A stretch of DNA of 64,000 nucleotides from Spinellus fusiger (lineage: Eukaryota; Mucoromycota; Mucoromycetes; Mucorales; Phycomycetaceae): positions 1 to 64,000 of the forward strand of contig JALLLS010000010.1 in the NCBI GenBank assembly GCA_025094145.1, written 5' to 3'. The notes under the pieces are model-generated. The model was not told the DNA's origin. It ran no database searches and saw only the letters and a program-made list of their open reading frames with translations. Positions 47,308-59,274 of the stretch are shown in pieces (position 1 is the first letter of the stretch; the number at the start of each line of letters is the position of its first letter). Both the position numbers and the translations under genes were made by a program.

Positions 47308-48511
47308 ATGGCACTTCTTTCAAGGTAAATAGGAAGGTTCTTCTTTGGATACATCAGCCAGATAATAAGATGGAAGACTAAATCTATTTTGATAAGCAAC
47401 TGTCCCGATCTTAAACTTGTTGCTCGTGGAAAAGTGAGAGACCTCTATGAGGTGGACGAGCACTCTTTGCTTTTTGTAGCTACAGATCGTATCAGTGCAT
47501 TTGACGTGATCATGAAGAATGTAAATAGAAACAAAAATCAATCATTTCTTTATATAAAAAAAAGTCATTCTAAAAAAAAGTCTTTGTAATCTATAGGCTA
47601 TTCCTGGCAAGGGAAAACTATTGACACAAATCTCCTTGTTCTGGTTTGATCTTTTGAAGGATGTTATCCCAAACCATTTGATTACAGCAGACTTTGAAAA
47701 AATGCCTGCCCATATCCAAAAATACCGTGAACAGTTGGAGGGCCGTTCTCTGTTGGTAAAGAAAATGCGCGTACTACCTGTCGAAGCTATTGTGAGAGGA
47801 TATATCACTGGCTCTGGATGGTCTGAATATAAGCGCAAAAACACAATCTGTGATATTCAGCTCCCAGAAGGTTTGATAGAGAGTCAAAAGCTTCCCGAAG
47901 TTCTTTTCACTCCTAGCACAAAGGCTGATATTGGAGACCATGGTAAGATTGTATTCCTGTTGGCGCCCTAGTCATTGGGTGGATAGATAAAATAAGGGAA
48001 AATGATTCAATTTTAATATGAATATTTGTCATTTAGATGAAAACATTCATCCTTCCAAGATGGTTGACATACTAGGCGACAAGGAACTTGCTGACCAACT
48101 TACCAAGGCAGCTATTGATTTGTATATCAAAGCAAGTGAATATGCTGCTACAAAGAATATCATTATTGCAGACACAAAGTTCGAATTCGGTTTGGATGAG
48201 AACAATAACTTAGTTCTGGTAGACGAAATTTTAACTCCAGGTAGGCAATAGTATAACTTGAGATAGTAAAAAAAAAAGACAAACTAACAGTCTTTTATTT
48301 TAAAGACTCTTCCCGCTTCTGGCCTGCTGCTACCTACAAAGCAGGTAGTTCTCAAGATAGCTTTGATAAGCAGTTTTTGCGTAACTATCTCGAGTCTATT
48401 AGTTTCGATAAGGAAACCAGCATTGAATTGCCATCTGATGTCATTGAAAGTACCTTGAACAAGTACAAAGAAGCCTGCAAACTCTTGACAGGCCGTGAAG
48501 TACAATTATAA
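47308..48511 (+). CDS. ADE1: SAICAR synthetase (phosphoribosylaminoimidazole-succinocarboxamide synthase)
   Basis: Catalyses ATP-dependent joining of aspartate to CAIR to form SAICAR, the step before adenylosuccinate lyase in de novo purine synthesis, in the cytosol. 298 aa in five exons: 47308-47324, 47397-47520, 47597-47942, 48037-48240, 48306-48511; introns 65-94 nt, with all phases closing. Motifs: GKVRDLYEV near the N-terminus (nucleotide loop), [12 protein letters not shown], the first PROSITE-type signature [14 protein letters not shown] (107-120), and the second, IADTKFEFG (206-214); the tail has SRFWPAATY. Length is close to the yeast enzyme (about 306 aa), and it is monofunctional, unlike animal PAICS. 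The 17-nt first exon is short but the ATG context and phase fit. Downstream frames at 48284-48624 are antisense shadows. Confidence 0.95.
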
Positions 48512-48736
48512 GAAATATCATCTCTGACAAAAAACAATAATGTTGTAAATAAACGTAAACAATAGATGTGGTTAACTATCAATAGAGACGTATGATAATA
48601 GTGTCTATGGACAGGTTGGCACACTCAATAGACTTTGCATTGTATCGATTCTGTTATGTTATTTATAGGATTCTGTAATACCTAGAGTAACGGGAAATGA
48701 ATGTTAATGTGACTAAAATGAGGTATAGAGAGGAGA

Positions 48737-48896
48737 GCTAAGTTCTTCAAAACATAAAGTATTATTTTGTTTCTACACTTCAATTGCTTATGGCTATAGC
48801 TCTGTAGATCCATCATTTATAGATTCAATTCTTTCTGATTTATTGTCAGAAAGTATCGAGTAGCTATACGATAAATTCACTACTGATAGAAATAGT
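48737..48896. repeat. Left arm of a 160-bp inverted repeat
   Basis: About 160 bp matching the inverse of 50366-50525 with only a few differences, for example CTTATGGCTATAGCTCTG in both. Tc1 copy B lies between the arms. The arms are probably long termini of an older palindromic element. Confidence 0.85.
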
Positions 48897-48974
48897 ATAT
48901 ATTTCAGAAGTTTTACTTTTTACTTGGTACCTTTTTATTCCGCAATATAATTCTTTTATAAATATGTAGATGTA

Positions 48975-50314
48975 CAATCACACCCAATTGAATTTAATAC
49001 TTGCCTAAATTTTAATAAAAATAATACCTTTATCTTTGCATAAAGCTCTTATTCTTTCCAAATAGTGTTAAACCAACACAATATGTCAGATACATTTTCA
49101 GAAACTCACACTTGTGGAGAATATAACAAAGCAGAAGATAAAAAGCTATGGAGCATTTATTACATGTTGAAGGCTGGATTAAAATTAACTGTCATCGCAA
49201 ACGTAGTTGAGATGAAAAAGCCCACAGTTCAAAATAGTATCAGAAACATCAAAGAACGTGGTTCAGCATTACATTTAAAGAGTCATGGAAAAAAAAAGTG
49301 AATGAGAGGGACCTCAGACACCTGGAAAAGGTCATTAGAGAGGACCCATTTGCCTCATATAATCAGTTGAAATGAGAAATGTTGAAGATTCAGGTGGATG
49401 TATGTAGAAACACCATGATCAGTTACTGCAATCAGTTAGGGTTCGGATCTTTTTCTCCAGCTCACAATCCAGCCTTAACTGAGAAACACAAAGAGAAACG
49501 GCTTTGTTGGGCTAAGGAACATGTCAATTAGACGAAAGACCAGTGGAGAGGTGTTATTTAGTCTGGTGATTCCAGGTACACTGTGAAAGGAAACAATAGT
49601 GGTGCGTGTGTCATCAGAAAAGTTGGAGAAAGGTATGATCCTAATCATAGTGTTTCAACAACAAAGTTTGGTGGCGGAGGGGTCATGCTTTAAAGCTGTA
49701 TTTGGGCGGGCGGATTTGGCCCATTAGTCTTTGTTGATGGCACTTTAAACTAAGACGAATATATCAATATTTTGGCTGGTAAGTTCCATCATTGATTCAT
49801 GGAATTGCATCAGAAAGAAGATAGGGAGTTTCTGTTACAAGAAGATGGTGCTAGCTGTCATACTGGGGCCTATGTCAGAGGGTGGAAAGAGACCTATCAA
49901 ATTAGGGTTCTTTGAGTACTGATATGCACATATCTTTGACTTGAACCCAATTGAATACATCTAGTGGGCCTTGAAAAGACGAATTGAGGAAAGAAGGGTG
50001 TCTATTATCAATGTTGAAGGTTTGAAGGCTCTACTTGCAGAGGAGTGGGAGAGGGTTGGTGTTGAACTTGCACAACGATTAGTTCTGAGTATGACAGATA
50101 GATGCCAGGCTGTAATTGATGCCAAAGGAGGCCATACAAAATATTAGTTGTATTATTATATTATTTTCTATAATTAAATATGTTGAGCTTTATTGTGTGA
50201 AGGTTTGAAGCTTCTATATTAAATGTGGAGTGTGTTATTTAATGTTGAACATATCCTAAATATTTCGTCTTGAAATTTATTTTCAAAAGTATTAAATTCA
50301 ATTGGGTGTGGCTG
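48975..50314 (+). mobile_element. Tc1-like element, copy B
   Basis: 1340 bp with terminal repeats beginning CAATCACACCCAATTG, flanked by TA at 48973-48974 and 50315-50316. Nearly identical to copy A at 37456-38799, same orientation in the window. Compensating changes at both ends (CCC/GGG instead of ACA/TGT) keep the two termini matched to each other. Confidence 0.93.
49083..50147 (+). pseudogene. Tc1-type transposase with multiple stops, copy B
   Basis: Same start, A-run frameshift and essentially the same in-frame stops as copy A. The few differences include GSALHLKSHG for GSPLCLNSHG just before the frameshift. Catalytic words QEDGASCHTG and ALKRRIEERR remain. The shared lesions mean they predate the duplication of the element. 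Confidence 0.9.
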
Positions 50315-50316
50315 TA

Positions 50317-50365
50317 GAAAGATCCCGGGATTTGGAAAAAAGAAATCTATTACTTTTGTCGTGTC
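50317..50365. mobile_element. Element-terminus fragment shared with 18107-18152
   Basis: GAAAGATCCCGGGATTTGG... through ...ATTACTTTTGTCGTGTCAC repeats the 46-bp stretch at 18107-18152 with few changes. The inverse begins GTGACACGACAAAAGTAATA, like a Tc1/mariner end. It is wedged between Tc1 copy B and the right arm of the 160-bp inverted repeat. Confidence 0.55.
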
Positions 50366-50525
50366 ACTATTTTTATCAGTAGTGAATTTATCGTATAGCT
50401 ACTCAATGCTTTCTGACAATAGATCAGAAAGAATTGAATCTATAAATGATGGATCTACAGAGCTATAGCCATAAGCAATTGAAGTGTAGAAACAAAATAA
50501 TACTTCATGTTTTGAAGAATTTAGT
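50366..50525. repeat. Right arm of a 160-bp inverted repeat
   Basis: Inverse of 48737-48896. The arms read toward each other across Tc1 copy B. Confidence 0.85.
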
Positions 50526-50787
50526 ACTTAATCTCATATGATATGGCTCTAATACTCAATGCGTAAATAGAAAGACATGACACATACAAAATAGTTTGAT
50601 ATCCTGGAAAGAAATATGAAAAAAAATCATTAAAGATATCAGTATAGTTTTGATATCGTCTTTAAGTTGTGTGTATTCGAGGTAACCCACATTTAGTTTA
50701 GTTAAAATGGATTTTGTGTTTGTTTAAACACAGTATAAAATATTCAGAACGTAGAATTAAGAGAAACATCGAGAAACTTTGTATATA

Positions 50788-50885
50788 CCATTTCCGAAAA
50801 GTAATGTCGCATTCACTTGTCACATCTGCGTATATATTGTATTATAAATATTTATGAAACGCGACATTAATTTTTGGAAGTAGTG
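50788..50885. mobile_element. Small MITE with TA target duplication
   Basis: 98 bp bounded by imperfect inverted repeats of about 25 bp (left ...TTTCCGAAAAGTAATGTCGC, right inverse ...CTTCCAAAAATTAATGTCGC), flanked by TA at 50786-50787 and 50886-50887. Non-coding. Probably a Tc1/mariner-type derivative. Confidence 0.7.
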
Positions 50886-53392
50886 TACAGCTCTTAATAT
50901 TCTATCTATATTCAAAACTTAAAATTAAAAGTACTATGTAACCACGATAATAGCATCAATTAAAATTCATGCAGACATTTCAGAATAAATCAAGCCTGCA
51001 CAGTCAGTAGTCAGCTAAAAGATCAAAATAGTGTGATGTATACCCCTAAAGTGTAAACCCCTGAATAAACTGTGACACCTAGATCTACATTTATCTATTT
51101 TTTGTTTTATATTTAACTGAAATAAATACTCTCTTTTTCTCATGTGCGCTGAATTGTGTATTTACAGTGGTATGAAAGGGCATTTCATTCATAGACAAAT
51201 GATATATATAACACTGTAATATCTCAGCCTTTATGAGTTGAAGAGTAATGTGTACTATTAGCATCAGTTTGAAATAAATATAGTTAAGCTGTACTGTTAT
51301 ATATGACCTCTTATATATCTACTATAGCATATTATAATAATCGGAACTCTATTAACACTGTCAGAGATAGAAAAAAAAACTTTTTATTAATCTTGCTAAA
51401 ACGCATGCAAATATAGATATGCTTATCCAATTCCTTAATCTAGAATGTTGTATGTATAGTAACCTTAAAGTATTATTTTCTAAGTAAAAAATGATTAAGA
51501 AAGAATTGCGGGATTCAAAGCAGCCAATAATACCTTAGAATAATCATTAAAAGATAACAACAAAGTGAAATAAATAAATCCTGAGCGCTGTATTATTGAA
51601 CTTCTAGGCCAAAATAGTAATAATAATATTGTTATTTTCTTTTATCTGGGAAAATATACTATAGAAAGTTGAACTTTACCTTTTACCATAACATGACCAA
51701 AAATATGATTTCCACAATTTTTTTTAAAAAAAAATTAGCTTAAAATTTGAGTCGTACAATATAAAAGTTCTTTTTAATACACTTAGCTATTATGTTATGA
51801 ATGAACTCATATGCCTTGAAAATCAATATTCACTTTGTCTTTTTCTCAATAAATGATTTCTAATACAATGAATAATTCACCAATCATATATTTATTTATT
51901 AACACTGTAGCTAATAATCAATAATCAACTGTTTGGGACTATACATCCTTGTGAACATGCTATACTATTTTTTCCTAAAATATATTTTAGATTTAAAGAG
52001 ATGTTATGTTTTAAATGAGTATTTTACTACATTTGAGTTATATGCCATTTTCAAATTGATTTAAAGCCTATTTTTTAGGCAAAAGAAATAAGGTTGAATT
52101 ACCCCTACTTTATTTTCATATAATTTGATAGAACCTGAGATATGAACTGACAGGGAGAGATTATATTTCTAGTATTTAGTATCCGATTCTTTTTCTTTTT
52201 TTGCTTCCATATGACCACTAGTTTATGCAGTCCTTAGGTTTAATGGCGAGTTTTTTTTTCTAATCAATAATACACGCCTCTTTCTACCTTCCCCCTTTTT
52301 TTCTTCTTTTTCTAAAGAAATATAGATTCCTCATCCTAAAATTTAAAGAGTATTAGTATCTTAAAAGAACTATATATTATTTATAATTGCTAGTGTTATA
52401 GCTATGTACTAATTTTGATAAAATAGTAGTACTGACACGATATACAGTTTTTTTTGGTATAATACTGTGAACAATTAACGATAAATCTTCATTTATTTAT
52501 ATATCTAGCAGCTAACTTTGAATGATCTATATTTGAGCAAAGCGTGTGACTACCATCCCACCCTTGAAATATAATAGTATAATAAACTTTCTCATGGCTA
52601 CATTCTAGTATAGAAAGCAGATGTAACATCTTTATGTAAATAAAAAGGGCTTCACCAGAACGTGTTCTTTCCTTACAATATAATTTCAAAATGATAAATA
52701 ACTACAACTAGTGTCTAGATGGTTTAACAGAATAAGTATTAAAATATATTGATCAAAGCCTATATAGGAAATCATTTGTAAGCAATCGACTGCACTCATG
52801 AATATATCAGATTCTAAGATTACATCACAATACTGCATGCTAGGATCTTTGATTGTCTTGAAAAGATATTGAAAAAAAGAGTATCTTATTGCTTTATCGT
52901 TGATCTGATACTCAATAGGATACATCTTAATATAATATAATAATGTATTTTTTTTAATTAGAAAACAACGTCAGCTTAGTTACTAAATTAACAAACTAAA
53001 CCGGTAGATTTTTATGAAAATGATCGCTTGTAAACCTCAACTAAAAAATGGTCCAAAAGAACTATAATAAACTAGTGTTTATAAATAAGATTTTATTGAT
53101 AAAACACTTGTCTCTTGTAGAAAAGAATTTTTCTGATGCCTACAGCGTTAGAAAAATAATTGTTTTTATGATTTCTTTTAAAAATACTCTCCTAGTATCC
53201 TAAAGGTTCTCGATCAACCTTTGCCAGCATATATAGATATCTACGCCATGAATTACTGTATTAGAGCATTTCCCTAATAATAATAACAATCCTTTTTACT
53301 ATCCATATATTTGACTTCTCCGTGAATTTTATTTTTTTATCTACTATTTATGCAATTGTTTTATAATCTAGTAAATAAAAATACACAGAGAT

Positions 53393-53452
53393 TACAAAAG
53401 ATCTTGAACTTTTCAAGTCTGGACAGTCATCTAAGAAGCTCAAGATCTTTTG
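53393..53452. repeat. 60-bp hairpin
   Basis: TTACAAAAGATCTTGA and its inverse TCAAGATCTTTTGTA flank about 30 bp. Could fold as a stem-loop; function unknown. Confidence 0.65.
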
Positions 53453-55730
53453 TACTCTCGTTATATGTATATATAAAATAGGCTTTTATTAAATATTCTT
53501 GGTGATCTTATTATAAAAAAAATACAAATAACTTTAAGAGACTTTTTTTCTTATTTAAAAAATTGTATTTTTCAGTATTTGCCAAGATAATATAAAATTT
53601 GATTGCTAGGTGCTAATGGGGGATATGTCTAGCACATTCTTATGAATATAAAATTGTTTAAAGTATATTTATCATGTTAATATGAGTGTTTTTAGTCAAT
53701 AATTGTAATCAATACATGTGTTTTCTGTTGTTATGGAGATTAGATAATAATCACTACAATGATCTATTAGATATACTGTTCTATTAACTTTTTTGACAAA
53801 CTCCCCTATTTGTTTGCATTCAATTTATATGCCAGCAGTTTTCCAAGTCATTATTTTGACATTAAAAATAATATAATAAAATGGTATTTATTCTTTTATT
53901 CTTTTGTTTATTTATTTTGTTTAAATGAGTTGTATTTTTCCAAGTATTTTGCTCTATCCACTGTTCTGGCTATCTGTTTGAATTTTAATCTATTCTTTGA
54001 TTTAGAATTCATGCAATGTCAAAGAAAGTGTCATTTCAAGCTGAGAATGAAGAAAAGTAAAACTTTAGATTTTGAGTTTAAAACCAGTACTCTATTTATC
54101 GTATCTACGCTCTCAAAATAAAGCTTATTTATTTGAAGCCTAATGCATTGATACAACAACAACTAGACCACTCATCCTTTACCTTTTTGAGAAATGTGCA
54201 CAGAGGGAAAAAGATGATAAGAGTAAAAAGAAATCAAGATATCACTATTAATAAATATATTTTAGCTTTCATTTATTGTTTGTTCATTTGATTGACTATC
54301 TATAGTACTCTATGCAGAAGCCTCCATGTCTATCGAACCAGTTATTTGATAAATCAATGTTATAGATGTCTATTAAAACTAGAGAGGAGAAACGATTTCA
54401 TTACATAATAATGGAGTAATCTGTCTTCCTTTTTTAGTTTAAATCTCTCAATGACAAGTGTCTAAGTAAGTAATGTAAACAAATATATAGCATAATGGTT
54501 ATATAATTAAATGATAACATACAATATGTGGTTAATACTTCAAGATAATAAAAATATATAACTATATATTTTCACAATTATCCTATAGCTAAGATGAGAT
54601 TAATCTTCAACTATATTATACAGAATAGACGCACTATTTATCACCTGAATCAATGTCATCAATTCTCCTTTGCCATTCCATATTAGATGTTTCTTTTTAA
54701 AGAATGTGGAAGAAGATCTACACGGATAATCTCCTTAAACTGTCTTTTGTCTTTTGTCTTTTGTCTTGATCCTTATCACTCTCTCTATTTTCTTACTCCT
54801 ATATGTGTGTGTTTTTGTATTATAATACATAAAAGTTAATGAAAAGAACGAAATGCTTTTTTTAAAAAAAAAACATTGTGTCAATAGTATTATCACTTTC
54901 AAACTAAAATAGAGTATATTATCAACAAAGTGCTGTTGAACCTATTACTATGTTCTTTTTATTCCATAAGCTATTAATAAAACTATTTTACAATAGTGAA
55001 TTATCAAATTATTTGCTATATTAAGTTAGTTGTACTCTTTTCAAGGTTCTTGTACACTAGGATACCAAGAGTCCATGCACTACACATATATTGCCTTTCA
55101 CGCAAATGCTTCACTCACATGTGGTGAGAAAAAAACAATAATTTCAACCCATAAACTAATTCTATCTTAAGCATTACCTCTATTTACTCTTTACTTGCGC
55201 CTTTTTACTCCTTCTATTTCTATTTCTCTACTACACTTCTCCTGTAGTCTGATCTTCCAGGTAATATATACACAAAGTACTCAATGATAGAGTCACTTAA
55301 TTGTCTATGTAGAGAAAGATTATTAAGCTGAGTCATAATAACCCCCCTTTTCTCCATTCTTCATACATATATTTATATACAAGCACATTATACTCAAGGG
55401 TTTTATGTAAGTACACTGGTATTTATAAAGAACTGTATTTTTATCTGGCTATTTTATAACTAGTTAGGTCTACTGAAACTTGCAGTATCTTTACTATATT
55501 TGTTAGACTTATACATTCTAATTGTTATAATACAAATTGTTCTTGTTTCTATTTATTTTACTCTATACTTTCAAAATTCAAGACACTTTCATTTCTATTT
55601 TCATTGTTTTTTTCATTATAAAAGAGATAAGAAAATAGTATATTAACTGTAGTTTTCTCCGCCCATCAATAGTTTATTCTTTCTTAAAAAGAAAGAAAGA
55701 AAAAAGAAAGAAAAACTATAGTGTCGAATC

Positions 55731-58710
55731 ATGATCAATTATCCAAGTGTCAGAAATAGAACTGTCAGTCTATCCCAATCATGCCACCCAGTTTATTGTC
55801 CTGATTTTCATATAAACTTTCAGTCTGAAGAAAGGTAAGTCAAGTATCATTACACGTATATATAAATATATAAATATATATATAACTTCAACGGATACAT
55901 AGCTCACAATGTGAATCCAACAAAAAACTAAAATTAAATGACGATGAAACCATTTTTTCGGATTACCATATTATAAACCCAACATCTGGGATTGATTCAA
56001 CACACTATTCTACGTGTATGAAAGATTCTACCTTTGAATTTTACTCTTATAACAAACACATCTCTAAATATATGCCAGCAACCTCTCAAACCCCGTACGC
56101 TTATTCAAACAAACTATTGTCTGTACCATCTCAAACCAATTCCTGCTATGATTCACTTTATGATACAGATACCTCACCACCTCCATTCACCAGCCCACTC
56201 ACCAGTCAAAGCATGCCCACCTCTTTACTACCTTTTAATACCTCAAGATTTCTTCCAGTAGAAATACCCTCTTTTATTGGACACGCCTCCGCACTGGCAT
56301 GGCCATCTACCTCATTGTCAGACATTCATTATTGTCAAGAGAGTCTAGCTTCACCATTCTCTTTTGATTCATCTCCATATTATCAGTCCGTTCATACCTC
56401 CTTACCTCAAGATGTTTATACTCCCTACCCTATTGATTTACCGATAGATACTAATATTATACAAAGAGAACAAAAGGAAATAGCACAAGAGCCTTACTTT
56501 CCATCCACAGTAAAAACAGTTGAGAAGACACAAGATACACAGTGTCGGTTCTATACATTAAACGTGGCTCGGGCAAAAAGCATGATGTCGGATACTTTAT
56601 TTGAATCTGGAAAACAAGACAGCACAGAGACAAAGTAAGTGTTTTGATATTGATCTGCTTATTGTTTGGCTATTTCAGCCATGGTTAGTTTTATAAAGAA
56701 GAAAAACAGGTATTATGTGGTCTATAATGGAGGGATGAGTACGGGAGGGAAGACAGTATGATTATATTTAAACTATGAAGCATGGGGGTGATATGGATAA
56801 GAGTGTAGTGGCAATGAGGAGAAGAATAGTACGAGTGAGAAAACCAACGTTCTATTCTTCTGTTTTCTATTCTTCTATTATTATTTTCTGATATGTCTGT
56901 GTGATTAGAATCGTCTAGAAACCAAGCTCATACTTCTACTTCATATAATTTAGGGAACTGCGCTACCTGATAGCCTTACAAGGTAAATGAATTGGCTGCA
57001 TTGTAGTAAGATACTTTTTTGATCCAACAGTATAAATATGTTTGAACAAGTAATCTGCATTCACTAATAAAGAACGTACTATGAATAGCACCCACAGCAG
57101 CAGCACAAAAATCAAATGAAGATCCACTCACCTATCTTAACCGTGGCCAACTTTACGCTATTCATCTGAATGATAACCATTGCACAAATCGTACTCTTTC
57201 AAGCACTTTTGCACTTATGTTTCACAACTCTGCCCACCGCAAGGTTACTTTCAATTATTGGAAGTTCTGGGTGAGCCAGCAAAGGGCCACAAAATACACA
57301 AGAGTAGTTGAGTTGGGTACGAGCAGGTGACATATATTGCCTTTGAGTTATATAAAAACATACAAAGGCATTAGAAAAAAGAAAAAAGAAAAAAAAGAGT
57401 ATCCAGCTTACTTTGTTTTATTCCACTGTATGGATAGATACCAGCCAATCCGTTGGTATTCAAAATGTAAAGTTGCTAGGATTTGATAGAGTCTCTTTCG
57501 ACTGGAATGGACAGCAGGGTGCAACCATTTATATTAAATTCAACTGCCTCTCCACCGACTTCTCACGTATCAAGGGAGTCAAGGGGATTCCAATGCGAGC
57601 CTATATGGAAACCACGGAAATATTAAATGAGCGACAGGATGCTCCCTTTACAAATAATACAGGTGCTGCTGTCGATCACTCTGGTGCTGTTGAAAGTTGT
57701 TACTGTAAGATTAAGCTTTTTAGAGACAAGGTAATGTTCTACAGGCCAAAAATAGTATAATAATGTGTTATTCAGGGTGCAGAAAGAAAAGTGAAGGATG
57801 ATACAAAACAAATTAGTAGACACCTTGAGAAGATATTTGGTAAACAACCTTCTCTTTATACAATGACTCATACATCAATATCTATACAGCGGAGGGAAAC
57901 CATAGAGAAAATCCACTATGGAAGCTATACAGTCAGAAAGCAAATCCTCAGAGTGTATTTCAGCTTATTCCAACGTCACCTCTTACAAGATGTCTATCTT
58001 CCTTTAACAATTCTCTTGAAGAACAAAACTACACTTCTTCACCTCTCGATTATTGTTCAATAACAGAAAACATGCCCTCAACCAACAAAGCAAGATTATT
58101 TGAGACACAAGTATCATCCATGGATTCTAGTCAGTACAATGTATCTCCTATACCAGAAGTAAAGTATGAACATTTTGAAAATGAAATTGTATCCACGCCA
58201 CACTCTTTTGATAAAATGCTCTTTACTCCCAAGCCGTCCTCAATTCCATGTATAAAAAAAGGTAAGTTCAATTGAATGACACTCTATCGACGCTAAACAA
58301 CATCCTGTGTCTATTTTTGTATGTATGTATGTATAATAGGCATTACTTTTTATGTAGACATTAAGACAACACAACACCAATGCTTCCAACCCTCCCATGC
58401 ATCTGACAAGAAAAAGTCTCGACTTCAGACCCTTTACTTACCGACTCCTACTGTAGAATCTTTGATTATATGCCTTTCTTCCAAATTATCCCTCCATCCA
58501 AGTCAAATATCCGAAGTGCTTTGTTATCATTTTCATAATTCAGAACAGATGAGTTATATGGAGAAATCAGAAAGACAAAGACAACAGGAAGAAAACTATA
58601 TGCCTGTCAGTGATATGATTCTAATTCAACATTTACCAGACCATGCATTTATGTTGGTAGAATGGGAAATCAAACAAGATGGCACTGTGAGGCTCTTACT
58701 ACAGTTTTAG
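55731..58710 (+). CDS. Grainyhead/CP2-family transcription factor
   Basis: 727 aa in eight exons: 55731-55834, 55903-56634, 56954-56982, 57098-57316, 57438-57730, 57776-57839, 57890-58261, 58340-58710; all phases close. The N-terminal ~280 residues are Ser/Pro/Tyr-rich and likely the activation region. The CP2 DNA-binding domain covers about 279-480: ELRYLIALQ, then DPLTYLNRGQLYAIHLND, TFNYWKFWVSQQRATKYTRV, FNCLSTDFSRIKGVKGIP (396-413), CYCKIKLFRDKGAERK (ends about 464). These blocks match Grainyhead-like proteins more closely than TFCP2. The last ~125 residues (ITFYVDIK... to HAFMLVEWEIKQDGTVRLLL) correspond to the C-terminal dimerisation domain with ubiquitin-like fold. In animals GRHL factors control epidermal barriers; in Neurospora the homologue affects conidial separation and cell-wall genes. 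The exon 3/4 boundary in the Ala/Gln run could shift by one CAG. Confidence 0.9.
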
Positions 58711-59274
58711 GCACTTTTATATATATAATATGCTTATATAAACACAGTGTCATTTTGATATGGTATGAATAGATATGTATAGTACTCTTTTGTTTTTCTT
58801 CTTCTTAAATGAAATATTTATAATGAAATAAATAAAAGAAGGAAAAGACTCACTCATGTAATAGTTATGGATTATCTTCATCCTAGTTCATTGAGTTGGT
58901 ATATAAAAGAACTTGTTATTATAGTAGAATCTTCTTTACCTTGACTAGAAAAGTAAAAAAAAAAGTAGATGTTCAGTAAAATGTAAAAGGAAAAGGAAGA
59001 GAAACAATAGTAGTAACTAGTAATGACCAGTGGTAGTAAGAAGATGAATAATGTTATACAAAAATAGACTTGAGTAAGAAACAAAACAGTCCATGTCTGT
59101 ACCTTGTATCTACCTTGTTTATAGGAATGAGGCAGAATCAATACAGTGGAAATGAATAAAGAAAAGGAAAGAAAGAGAAAGAGAAAGAGAAAGACGGCGC
59201 GTCTATATACACAGGAAGAAGGAATAAAGCATTAGAAAAGACGCCTTTTGTTGTTGTTGTTACTGGTGTTTGCT
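58711..59274. other. Intergenic region between convergent genes
   Basis: Shared 3' flank of the Grainyhead-type gene (plus) and the zinc-finger gene (minus). Contains AAAGAG repeats near 59165-59190 and AATAAA-like signals near 58830. No gene seen. Confidence 0.55.

Larger units (their letters stand above)
50526..55730. other. AT-rich gene desert
   Basis: 5.2 kb with no supported gene. The open frames (52489-52925 minus, 53810-54121 plus) are rich in Ile, Phe, Tyr, Leu and Lys, as expected from AT-rich DNA, and lack motifs. A small MITE (50788-50885) and a hairpin (53393-53452) are the only structures seen. The promoter of the Grainyhead-type gene lies at the right edge, with AAAGAAAG tracts at 55676-55716. 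Confidence 0.6.

Noticed and set aside
57791..58063. Frame ending in a stop inside the Grainyhead-type gene
   Set aside because: Read-through of the 50-nt intron 57840-57889; splicing moves into the frame that continues to 58261.
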